Origin: Heligmosomoides polygyrus polygyrus
Lineage: Eukaryota > Nematoda > Chromadorea > Rhabditida > Heligmosomidae
Assembly: GCA_947396885.1 (NCBI GenBank)
Contig: OX377202.1
Location: 7,440,001-7,504,000, forward strand
Reading direction: 5' to 3'
DNA length: 64,000 bases
In this document: piece after piece, positions 32,401 to 44,400 of the stretch
Position numbering within the stretch: the first letter of the stretch is position 1
Layout of the letters: every line of letters begins with the position of its first letter
The notes under the pieces: model-generated
The model's database searches: none
Seen by the model: the letters and a program-made list of their open reading frames with translations, nothing else
Told to the model about the DNA's origin: nothing
Translations under genes and position numbers: made by a program

Positions 32401-35400
32401 AATAAATGCGGAGGTCCTACGAAGAGAAACTGGAGCCTTAATAAAAGGTGGTTTTCCAACACTTGCGAAATTTTTCATCTGCTTCCTTCTCTCAATACAG
32501 TCACTTTGAATCCGATACACTTGGCTGCACTAAAGAATACGCGATGCCACCTGCTTAAAAAACTCAGCGCGGCATTAATGTAGTGCATTCGGCGCTGAAA
32601 TGTTGCATTCTACGCCTCTGTTTCGACTATAAGGTGCTTCGATACTGACAGCGATCCTAGTCGTGAATGTGAGCAGCATTGGGAAGTCGAAAAGCACCAT
32701 CCAATTATGTCTCGCACAGAATGGACATGCTAGCCACAGCGGACCTGTATGGAAGGTGCCTCGATTGGCTGCCGTGCGTTTGGTTCGTGCCCGGATTGGT
32801 TTGGTCCCGCCTCCCAGTGCTGCTCTCATTCGCAACATGAACCTTCATAGCTAGGAGAGGCTAACTCTGCTAATCACTGTCAGCGCTGTTTATCTTCCAG
32901 AGAGTTTTGCGAAAAAAAGCAATAGAAAATGCACTAGAAAACTCCAGTAAAAGTCAAGTCTGAAAGCAATTTCGTATTCGTTGCCAGGTCAGCCCTGGGT
33001 GCAGGGATGACTACTTCATCACCTTATACTCTCACATATTCAGGCTCGAAGAGTTCGTTCTCGGTGATCACGAATTCCGAGCGCAAACACCTGTTCAGCA
33101 ATATTTTCGCGGTCAGAGACTGCAGTGAACGGTAAGAAATACTTACAGATAGATTTTTGTAGGCTTTGACGGACGTAGCAATTATCTTGCCGCTGTTTCA
33201 TGTGTCGAAGGTTTTCTATAAAGAAATAAGTTGTAGGTTATTGTCTGACTTGGAGACGCGACTCGAGAAGAATCTCGTGCTGGATGATCTTTGCGGCATT
33301 CTCGTTCATCACTTTGAGACGAACTTCGACGTCTACATCAAATACTGCTCCAATCAGGTAGGCGTATCCGGAGAATGATAGCAGTTTTCGAACAGAAAGA
33401 AATGCGACAGGTACACATTCAAACCAAATTCGTTGATTATAGTTTTATGGTGATTCAAAAACTGTAGTCTTTTTTCTTCTCTAAACGCCTTGTATAGGGG
33501 TTTGGCACAATAAGCTAGAGTGATAGGGTGTCGGTGCTTCAGAGTGTGTCCTTCGGTACACATACCAGTTGTTCAACACCGTTTACCGCAAACTTGGGTA
33601 ATTAAACCAAAATTTAAATGTTCAAATACAGTACACATTAGAGCGTCCTAAAAACATCCTACAAAAGAATGAAGAATAGAAAAATGGAGCATGGGAAGAG
33701 CGCCATGTGAATTTTCCATATGACCTTTTTATAAGGAGGTTTTTGCTTGCATAGCTCCTAATCTGCTTTGTTAATAGAGGGCTCGATCAAACAACGCAAT
33801 TCCTTCGTTATAGGTTTATCAAGAGAGGACTCTACGCCGGCTGAAGGCGGACAATCCGTCTTTCCTGAACGCTGTCTCTCGCATGGAATCCGACAAGCAG
33901 TGCCAAGGACTCGACATGCGATCTTTCTTGATGTTGCCGATGCAGCGTGTCACTAGGTTTGTAGGCAATCTAAAGCACTTTAGTCGGGGCGTATGATGAC
34001 GCAGTCGGAGGAGAAGCCGGCTGTCGCGCGCACCTCGAGTTGAGGTTCCTGTTTCGGGTCCCTCTAAGGTAAATCGAGCCTTGTATTCCTTCGCGGTCGG
34101 TGAAGTGAACTGATATCTGATTTCTTTAGAAGGTAAACAACTAACTTATTCATCGGCTGGCCACCGCAAGTCAAACCAAATACGCACTCAAATCGCCTCC
34201 ACAGCATCCCGTTGAAGTAGAATGCCTGGCGCATCCCAAAAAAGAATGAGTAACACTGTCCTTTTTCCTCTGCTTTTCAAGTTACCGGTGGCTTCCTAGA
34301 AGTGCTACATAGTTTCACCAGATAGATTTCTTATAGATCTGATGATCTCCTAAAATTCCCTGTGCAAAGGCGTGAGTATAGTTGTGATCCACTTTTCAGG
34401 TATCCTCTTCTCGTGTATGCCATACTGGATCGACTGCAGCGTGGATGTGACGAATATGAAGTGGCGACGAGGGCTCTCCACGCTGCGAATAAGGTCAGTG
34501 TAGGTCAGATTCGGGAGATTCCGAGGGTGCACTGCTCGTCGAGATTACTGTATTCCAAAGATTTTCCCGAAAAGCTTACTTACGGGGCATGTAGCCCTGT
34601 CGGAACGTGCACCTCAAGTAAACCAAAGTTCCGCCTAGGTCAACGTAGCCATGAGCACATCCACATCCTTGCGGTGTCGATGAACTGGAAGTGTACTTCG
34701 GCTCTGATTCACCCCTTTGATGACCACTGATCCTGCTATATTTGGCAGACTTATCGGTGGTCCGTCTGTCCGTCCGCCCTGCCCGAAGCCTTTCATAGAT
34801 GTCCCGCAGCGAGCCTCCGGATTCAGAAGAGGTGTCACCGATGTTGCGCAAAGCGCGTCCGGATCCAGAAGAGGTGTCATCGATTCGCTAAAAGGGCGTT
34901 CGGATCCAGAAGACGTGTCACCGAGTCGCGCAAAGGGCATCCAGATTCAGAAAATGTGTCACCCACGTCGTGTCACGAGGGTGGGAGGACCAGTAGGGGC
35001 GGGGAGTAGAGCACTTCGAGGGAGAATCAGGACGGGGAACCAGTAAGTAGGGACCATTAGGAGGGGGTAGGTTCAATAAGGGCAACAAAGAAGGCGACTA
35101 GGAGGTGAAATCGTGAAGAAGCACCAGTAAGGGGTGAGGACCAGTCCAGTTTCAGAAGACGTTCCGCCGACGTCGTGCCATAGCGTGGGGCAGGATAACT
35201 AAGGGGAGGGGGCTATAAGGAGCCCCTCGAGGCCGGAGGAGGACGGGGAACCAGTAAAAATGAATCAGTAAGGGGGTCAATAAGGGGAACAGCGCAAAGA
35301 AGGATACCAGGGAGTGGAAGCAGAAAGAGGACGAATAAGGGAACCATCAAGGGGAATCAGTAAGAAGGGACCAGTAAGAGGGACCAGGCTTCCGGACCGG

Positions 35401-38400
35401 GTTCAGAAGACGGTCATAGACGTCATGCTACAAGCGTCCGGATTCAGAAGGCCTGTCGATGTGCCACAAGCGTTCGCGGTCGGAAGATAGGTCTCCGAAG
35501 TTTGCTGGGGAATCTCCTCCCCCCCCACCAGTCGTTTTGGCGGAGGGGGAAAATCTGCTAGTAAATAATTGCATAGGCAAATATGTACACATTCAAATCG
35601 CTTGCACAGTAGACCGTAGAAGTCGAATGCACGGCGCATTCGGCAAAGGCACTAACTGTCCCTTATTCTTGACCTAAACTGATTATAGTGTCTTATAGGT
35701 GGTTGGCGAGTGCAACGAAGGAGCTCGAAGAATGGAGCGAACGGAGCAGTTGCTTGAAGTGGACAGCCGGCTCGTCTACAAGGATCCGGAGCTGAAGTGT
35801 GTTGTTAGGAAGCCTTCTGATTCCATTCATTCTAAAGCGCACCCATTCCAGGAAGATCGCCCTCGTCTCCAACTGCCGCTACCTGGTGAAACGTGGATCC
35901 TTGGTGCAGTTGATGGAGCGGAAGAACAGAAACATTCTGCAGGTAACGAGGAACTCTTCTGACCGTCTTTGCTTTACAGCCTTCACAAAAGCCGATAGTG
36001 TTCTAGGCTCGTTCTTGCTCGCCTTTTTAAGCTACTGAAATGAATAGTCTGCAATGGTACCATACATGTCGCGAATACGCACCGCGGGGGTGCGGGAGCG
36101 CGCCGTGGCGTTTACCGTAACCGCGACAGGAAACCAATCGGGAACTGACTCAGCCGCACTGGCGAGTCACATGATTGGCTACCGCGATTACTGTAGGAGC
36201 AGCGACGCGTTGCAACACTTCTGCTATGCGTCTGCCGCTATGAACTTTAGCAAAAAAAATTCAGAATTCAAACACCTGTTCTTAGTTCAGCCGAATTTCA
36301 GGGAAAGCAGAAAACTCGGAACGTGTACATATTCCTATTTTCGGACATGATTCTCGTGACGAAAAAGAAGCTGTGAGTGACTTCGAGACATTTTTCCATG
36401 AAACGCTATCTAAATAAGGCTTCTCGCAGAAATGGCACGTACGAGTGCAAGGACTATGCGGCCAGGAGCTACGTGGACGTGCAGCCGGTCGAGATCGACA
36501 ACGATCGTGTACGTCTTCTAAGGGCTTCACTTCTCGTACCTTCCTTCAGAAAGAAGCCTCTATCTTTCAGGTGGCGCTCACCTCGTTCGCCACCCGCCCT
36601 CATCTGTTTCTGTGCGTGTTCATGAGGAACGCTCGTGGTCGACAGACGGAGCTGTTGCTGAACGCCGAGTCCGAAACGGACCGCGAACGATGGCTCAGCG
36701 CGCTCAGACCGCCTATTGTGAGTTGGAGCCCATCTTCCGGCTGTTAGATCTGTCTAGGCGTGGCTCCAGGTCCTTTTGTAGATGCTCAATGGTCCAACTA
36801 TCTAGGGCATTGGGAGAAAGTACGAAATTTTACTTATAAAATGTTCTTCTTGAAAAACTCTGCATAAGCCGCTGTAGGCACATACCTTTTCCCTGGAACT
36901 GGATACTTTTCAAATGCTATGTTTCAGTTAAAAGTGCATAAATCGAGGAGTCTGCAGAAACAATCGTAAATGCAACTCGCGGTTTACCATAAATAGCATA
37001 GTTGTGCTCGAACGAATATATTCGAGCAATTTTTCGAATAATCGAATATATTCGATGTTTGTAGATTTTCGAATATTCGTTCGAATTCGAAGATCGATGC
37101 TGTTAAAAAGTCGAATATTCGTTTGAATTCGAACATCGAAAGGGAGCCGTATTCGAATGTTATTCAAAATCGAATAATTTCGATCGAATATTGAATAAAC
37201 CTCAAATCTTCAAGCACAAAACCTGGCTGAAACAGATTAATCGACTATTCGAATATTCGAATAAACGAAAAATGGAGCTTTTTCGTTTCTCGATCATTCG
37301 AAGAAAAAACTATGAGCGAATACTTTAACACGTTTGATTAAGCCTGGAGAGCCTGGTAGAGAGGCTATATGCTGTTACAGGATGTTTTGTTGCGATCAAA
37401 ACTCTTGCGCCAGGCGGGACTCGAACCCGCATCTTCTGCTTTCCGGGCAGCGATGCTCGCCTTACACCACCGGCGCTGTTTGACCGCACGTAACATCCGC
37501 GATATCCTCGAGGTCTGTCAGCACCCACCCGTGATACGCGGATGGGCCGGCCGCTGATATCAGCATGGAACCGGTTAAGCTGAAGACCTTACTAGTAACA
37601 ATGCTTTAACACATTTGCTTAAGCCTGGAGCGGCTGGTAGAGAATCATCGCGGGTGGGTGCTGACAGACCTCGAGGATATCGCGGATATTACGTGGTCAA
37701 ACAGCGCCGGTGGTGTAAGGCGAACATCGTTGCCCGGAAAGCAGAAGATGCGAGTTCGAGTCCCGCCTGGCGCAAGAGTTTTGATCCCAACAAAACATCC
37801 TGTAACCGCATATGAGCGAATAATTTCATTCGCTCGAAAATTTTCGACATCGAATCCATTCATTCGTTTGATAAAATTATCTTATCCTTATCCACCAATT
37901 GAGCATCGCGAAGTAATGCAAAAGTGCATGGCGCAATCCCTTCAGATGACACCGCGGCAAATTCTTCGCTTTTCGTAATATTTAGGGCAAAACTCTTAGC
38001 ACACCTCACCTAAGGAACGTGATAAGAATTTCATTCTAATGGTGAGATAATCTGCATTGAATGAGAGTATTTGATTAGAAATTTTGAAACAAAACATATT
38101 TGGCTTCCATAAAACGTGACCGCTTTGATTTCAAGGACACCACATTGCTTTGAGAACTGCTAGATTCAAAAAAAAGCTCTTCTGAATTTAAAAGGAAAAA
38201 CTGTTCAGCTTAGTATGAAAAGTAGAAAATTTGGAACTAGACTAGTGCCGAAAACTACTTCTACTAATTTCATGTCGAACTGGACACTTTTCGAATCATA
38301 TTGGACACATTTCAATTTAAATTGGAACTTTTTGAATCCATTTGGACATTTTTCGAATCAAATTGTTTTCAAATCAAATTAGACATTTTTCAAATCGAAT

Positions 38401-41400
38401 TCGACATTTTTGAAATCAAATTGGACACTTTTTAAATCAAATTAGGCATTTTTCAAATCGAGTTTGACATCACTAAAGATCAGATCACGCCATGCACTCA
38501 AAAATTTCAACGTTTTTTTCAAGTTTTCGATTGATAGTGTAAATTCCACTTACACATACCATCAAAGTGATGATATACACGTGTGTGCTTTTACAGTCGT
38601 TTTTTTCTTTTTTTTCTTTTTTTTCGTTTTTCGTCAAATTCCATGGAAACGGAAATTCTGCTATCAATCGAATAAAAATCGCGACGTTTGGGAAGAGGGC
38701 ACTGCGCAATCTCTTTTTTAGCACTAAAAAATGGCCGCCTTCCTGTTCTTTAAAACACGCTTCAAACCATTATTTTTCCTTAAAAAAGAGAATTCCATAG
38801 AATTTCAAACAATGCTTTCACTTATTGGCTAGATGAACTAAAACTTCAAAAAAAGTTGTACTAAAATTTTCCTTAAACGCAGAATTATTCTAAACTTTGG
38901 AGAGTCTCTAGTTTAATGTAACAGAAGCTCATTTTGATTTGAAAGTGTTTGCTTCGATTTCAAAAGTCGTAGGCTAGCTAGAAGAGGGTCCAGTTTGATT
39001 TCAAAAGTCTCCAATTCGACGTGAAAATGGTCTTTATTAAGGACCTAGTCACTAGATTCATAGACTCAAAGTGAATCCTGTCAACTGACAATAGCATTCC
39101 GAATTCAACCCTACCCCTGTTTCCAGTCAGCGAATCCGGAGGAGAAGATCTACGCTGAATGGGACTGTCCGCAAGCAGTTGCTGTTCACTGCTACAACAA
39201 GAATCAAGACGACGAGTTGTCGTTGGAAGTCGGCGATGTCGTGAATATTCTACGAAAAATGCCAGATGGTGAGCTGCTATTCTCCAACTTGAAGACTTTA
39301 CAAAATTTGGCATTTATAACATGTTTCTAACGAGCGTCGTTTTGGAAATACTATCTTGCCTGTTCAGAAATGAATTACTAAGGATTTCTGAATTCCAGCA
39401 TACCAGTTTTCGCACAAGATAGAGCGTTGGAGTGGACAAGTTCTAGTCTATTACATAGGGTCCCACAACGAACTCCTGTATCTCGTACAAAAAAAAACTC
39501 AAAGTACCGCATCGATTAAGAAAAATAAGAATGTCTATTAGCTGGAAGGTGATATAATATAAAAATTTATGCAAAGTATTGCGGTTTGGATTGGCCATTC
39601 AAAGGAAAATCGTTTCATGAAAAAATTCGGCACGATTGTACTTTCACGATTCCAGAGGTCGGGGAGGAGTCTCTGATTTTTTTTTTGCCCCACCTTCACC
39701 CAGAAATGTAATTTTGGGTGCTGATCACGAACCTGAGATCCGTTTTTGAACTTTCTGCCGATTACGGTAGGTTACGGTAGGTACGGGTGAAGAAGGCTGT
39801 GTGGTCATAATCACCGATTTCGCCCAAAGTTCGCCACGGGGGGGGGGGGGTATTTGGTGTGCTGATCACGATTCTGACATCAGTTCTTTGTACTACGCTG
39901 GAATACGGTAAGTTACGGTAAGCACGGGTGGCTAAGATCATTGTCACCGATTATGCAGATATGAATATGCATGATAAAGGATAAGGATAAAGGATAAAGG
40001 ACGACGTTACTCAATCCCTTCAGGGATGCGCCAGCGCATTCTACTTCTACGGGATGTCGTGAAGGCGCCATGAATGCGTATTTGGTCATACAATGACTTG
40101 CGGTGGCCAGCCGATGAACAAGTCAGCGCTTTATCCTTCCCAGACAAGTCCGGTACCAATTCACCGACACCGGAGGGATGGAAGGCTTAGTTGGCCTGGG
40201 CGGGAAATCCGAACCAGGAACCTGGTATCGGCTGCACGCAACTCCCGCGCCTCCTCCGACTGCGCTACACGCGCCCTAATATGCATGATACGTCTTGGAA
40301 TCCATCCTGAAGCGTTCCTCACCTTTACCCACTGTGACCTACAGTACTCCAGCGTAATAACAAAAACGGATTTTAGGTTCGTGATCAGCACTCCAGTTTA
40401 GACGAAGTTTAGACGAAATCGATTACCGTTACCTTAGTCACCCGTACCTATCGTAACCTACCGTACTCCAGCGTAATAGAAAAAACGGATGTCTCCAAAC
40501 AACTCTCTTGGCGAAGCTTGGGCGAAATCGGTGATTATGACCTAGACGGCCTTAGTCACCCGTATCTACCGTAACCTACTGTGAACGGTGGCGGAATTTT
40601 CAAAAATGGATGTCATGTTCGTGATCAGCACCTTAAATAGCTTGTCTGGGTCAATTTTGGGCGAAAATTTTTTGGCCTGTCCTTGATCTCTGTGGGGTCG
40701 TGAACTAAAAATGGTGCCGAAATCCTCTAATTTCTTTACTTTGTTTTAATTCACTTTTTGGAGTTCTTAGAACTCTTCTCCGAATGAATCGCTTTAAATG
40801 GAAAATTCTCTCTCTTGAAGTAGATGAACGTCTTGTTGAATTATCGGAGAAAAGCCGGTGACCATCAGGCGAGATCACCTGTCATTGATATCAGAGCTTG
40901 AAAATCTGTGTTCCCAATTTGGATTGCGCTTTTCGGTTCTCTACCATTGCGATGATGGATCTGCTTAGTTTCTACGCTGACGGAGATCTTTTGTTTCGTT
41001 TTTTGTCAAGAAAACAAGTCGCAATCTCCAGTTTTCTCTTCATTAGGGCCTTTCCAATCTCTCTTAATTAGAGACTCCACTCGTTAAAACTTTGTTTTTG
41101 TTGCGGAAGGGGATTTTTGGTCATCACAGGCAACTCCTTACCTAATTCCACGCTTCAGCCATCAAGACGCTTCCTCTCTTTGATTTTGAATTTCTAAGAA
41201 AGAAGCGGTAGCCTCGAAATAAGGACATTTTTCGGCGGAATGATGTAGGTGGTCCTTTTGAATCTGTGCAGTACCTTGCTCGAAGCCCTGGTGGAAGTCG
41301 AATAGCTGGCGCAAACCAAATACCTTTTTACGTAGCATATTCTGGGTGAAGTTGTCTATATTGCCTTCTGCCAAATGCCACGCGTCGACAAAGGTGGTAG

Positions 41401-44400
41401 TCACTTGGAGCCAGAGCTGGGCTGTTCGGTGGGTGCGGCAGAACTTCTCATCCGAATTCCAGAATTCTCTGAGAAGTCGTCTTCGCGATGTGTGGGCGCG
41501 CGTTAGGCCTAGTTTATAGTTGCTCCGCCAGGCGGCGCGGCACTACGATCGCCATAGATATCGATTTTTCGCGCCGCCCGGTCGATATCTATCTCGGCCG
41601 TCGTGCCGCGCCGCGCAGCGGCGCAAGTATAAACTAGGGCTTATCGGGCAGCAAGCGAACTTTGTCAAGTCTGGCCTGTTCCTTGCTCATCTTGTCGGCC
41701 AGTCTCTGCAGTTGGGTAGCGTATACCTCGGCAGTGACCGTCGTGTTGTCATGCAGGAGCTCGAAATGGTAGATCTAAACTCCCCAACAGACGCTCAGCA
41801 TGACTTCCCTCGCATGAATTTCAACTTTTGCGAAAGATTCCGGCATTTCATCGCAGTGGTTGACCTAGAGGACCCATTTTTCATCTTCTGTGACGATGGT
41901 GTCCAGCCAATTGAAGGTGCGACTTCGGGAGAGCAGCTGAGTGCATACGTCCAGACGGGTGGACAGAGGACGTGGGAGACAGTTCTGCCATCGTACAGTG
42001 AAATAGGCAAGAAAGGCAGTGCTGGATATGTTATGCAGATACAACAGGATAGTGTACCTATATAGCACTTATGTCGAAATCTTCAGAACGTTCTAGAAAA
42101 AATCTGGAGTATTGCGAAAATTTTTGCTGATACTTTCTGGACATGAATGGGCGCGTGTAGCGCAGTCGGAGGAGGCGCGACTGTCGCGTGTACCCGATAC
42201 CAGGTTCCTGGTTCGAGTTTCCCGCCCAGGCCAACCAAGCCTTCCATCCCTCCGGGTCGGTGAATTGGTACCAGACTTGTCTGGGAAGGATAGAGCGCTG
42301 ACTTGTTCATCGGCTGGCCACCGCAAGTCATTGTATGGCCAAATACGCATTCATGTCACCTCCTCGACATCCCGTAGAAGTAGAATGCGCTGGCGCATCC
42401 CAGAAGGGATTGACTAACGCCGTCCTTTATCCTTTACTTTCTGGACACCCTAAACGGGGCCTGCGACGAAAGCGGAGAGGAGTGATTGTAAAAATAGAGG
42501 GAAAGAGGTCAAAATAGCACAAATTGATAGAGGACGAATGAGGATCGGTAGAGGAATCTCTATATTATCTGCTTTAGGTTGGTTCTACGGACAAAAAAGC
42601 AACGACGGCACATCGGGATGGTTCCCGTCGTCATACGTGCAGCAAATTCTGAACGACCACGTCCGCGCCAACAACTATCGTAAACGATTGCGCCTCATAC
42701 AGGTTTGTTCTATGTATAGCATTTCTTAATTCTCTTGACTCAAACGATTCCTGAATGGCAACTGCTTCCCACTAATAACAAAAAATTAGGCACATGATGC
42801 AGCCATTTCACTGCTGGTAACGTAGTAGTGAACTCACTGTATTTTTGCAGTTGACTCCAGAGCTCAGGGAGAGGTCAAGGCACTATGTGACAACGGAGGG
42901 GTTAGCAAAATTCAACGAATCACCTAGGATGCGACTCAGCACATCCTAGGTGATTCGTTGAAAGGAAATAATTCCCGGAAACAACGAGGAAAATAAAAAT
43001 AAAAATACGGCACTATTGTACTTTACGGACTCCAGAGGACGGGGAGAGGTCGAAATAAAAATTTTCGCCCAAACCTCGCCCAGGGGGTTATTTGGGGTGC
43101 TGATCACGAATCTGACATCCGTTTTTCGTTTTACGCTAAAGTTTGGGCGCAATCGGTGACCATTACCTTACTCACCGGTACCTATCGTACTCCAGCGTAA
43201 AACGAAAAACGGATGTCAGATTCGTGATCAGCACCCCAAATAACCCTCCTGGGCGAAGTTTGGGCGAAAAAAAAATTTTCGACCTCTCCTCGTCCTCTGC
43301 AGTCCGTAAAGTACAATAGTGCCAAAAATACTCACCTACGTCACTTTACCGGAAACTTCGGCGGTCAATTTAAAGGGCGTGCTCCTACTATCGGACGTGG
43401 GTCCTGCAGCGAAGATGATATTGCACGAGGAGAGAGAACGTAGGCGTGGAGTGCGCGAGACGGCGCGACGAAAAACCATTCCAAGCGGAGGTTGCACGGC
43501 CGCGGTGTTTTATGTTTTTTTTTTTTGTTTAGAGGTTCTTTTTACTTGTGTATGTTGTGGGAGGGAGGGAGGAGGGGGAGGCGCGCCGAGGGGGGTTGGA
43601 GCAGGGGGGGGGGGTGGATTCGGGAGGAAGGGGAGGCGCGCCAAGGGGGATGGAAGCGAGGGGGATTCAGATTTGGGCAAAGGAAGGGACTCCGGGGTGT
43701 AGGCAATGTAAACACGGGTGCGTAACTCGGCCACACCCCGGAGTCCCTTCCCTTGCCCAAATCTGTGCTCTCCTCCGCGTCAGCGGAGGAGAGCACAGAA
43801 CAGATACTCGGACGACCCCCCCCCAAGCAACATGGAGGACCATTCCGGTTAAATGGTAAGTGGTTTTGTATTGCTTACATAAATGTCTACCTAGGCATAT
43901 ATATTTTTTTGAATTTTGCTAACCCCTCCGTTGTCACATAGCGCCGAGGTCAAAAACTGCCCAAACATCGTCTTGGAGGATAATAATAATTATTATTATT
44001 TTGGGCGCTGATAGCGAATATAATGCCTGTTCTTCCCATTAATATTGCACTCGAGTACGGCAAGCTACGATGGGTATCGCTGAGTAACGATGGCGGGATC
44101 ATGATCACCGAAATTATTGAAATTTTACCCAGTTGCGTTATTTGGGGTGGGTGCTGATCAGAAATATGACTTCTGCTCATGGAATTACGGAAGAATACGG
44201 TAGGGCACGGTAGGAATGGGTGCCCGGTTTAGGCCGGGGACATACTTACATCGCAGTGCTCAGCTCATAGCCATTCTGCGCGTCCGAACAGTCAAAAGAA
44301 ACTTCGCCTCAGCCGCCGCAACAGTGGCGGCCGAAATGCGCGATGGCTTCCTGTTTTCATCGCGGGCGTGCCACACTTTTTCGCGCCGCGCGCGGTATTT

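Larger units (their letters stand above)
37323..37810. mobile_element. Fold-back element with two tRNA-like sequences
   Basis: 488-bp insertion bracketed by the 12-bp direct repeat TATGAGCGAATA (37311-37322 and 37811-37822). Inside, about 37370-37535 and 37650-37805 are inverted copies of each other, each holding a tRNA-like sequence and the tail GAGTTTTGATCSCAACAAAA. A head of about 40 bp (CTTTAACACRTTTGMTTAAG) occurs twice in direct orientation (37323 and ~37601). The arms could fold into a ~150-bp hairpin. Confidence 0.88.
36718..39126 (+). other. Ephexin intron with ATTCGAA repeat, tRNA fold-back and AT-rich repeat
   Basis: In order: unassigned sequence, ATTCGAA-rich repeat (37010-37310 and 37811-37880), the tRNA-like fold-back insertion, and one copy of the AT-rich dispersed repeat (about 38270-39060) with (TTTTC)-like low complexity near 38600. 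Confidence 0.75.
42879..43945. mobile_element. hAT-like non-autonomous element A
   Basis: 1067 bp with 37-bp ends GGCRCTATGTGACAACGGAG (one mismatch) and a perfect 8-bp duplication GAGGTCAA at 42871-42878 and 43946-43953. No transposase. It contains a perfect 21-bp hairpin, a nested MITE (43009-43323), GC-rich palindromes (CACCCCGGAGTCCCTTCCCT at 43735 against its inverse at 43686) and long G runs near 43600. Confidence 0.93.

Noticed and set aside
37406..37774. Two functional tRNA genes
   Set aside because: Anticodon loop lacks U33, predicted Ser anticodon without a long variable arm, and both sit inside a mobile fold-back element.
41520..42065. 181-codon plus-strand ORF
   Set aside because: Antisense of a mariner transposase pseudogene and of an inserted MITE.
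43319..43859. Gly/Arg- and Pro-rich ORFs on both strands
   Set aside because: Caused by G-rich, palindromic interior of hAT element A.
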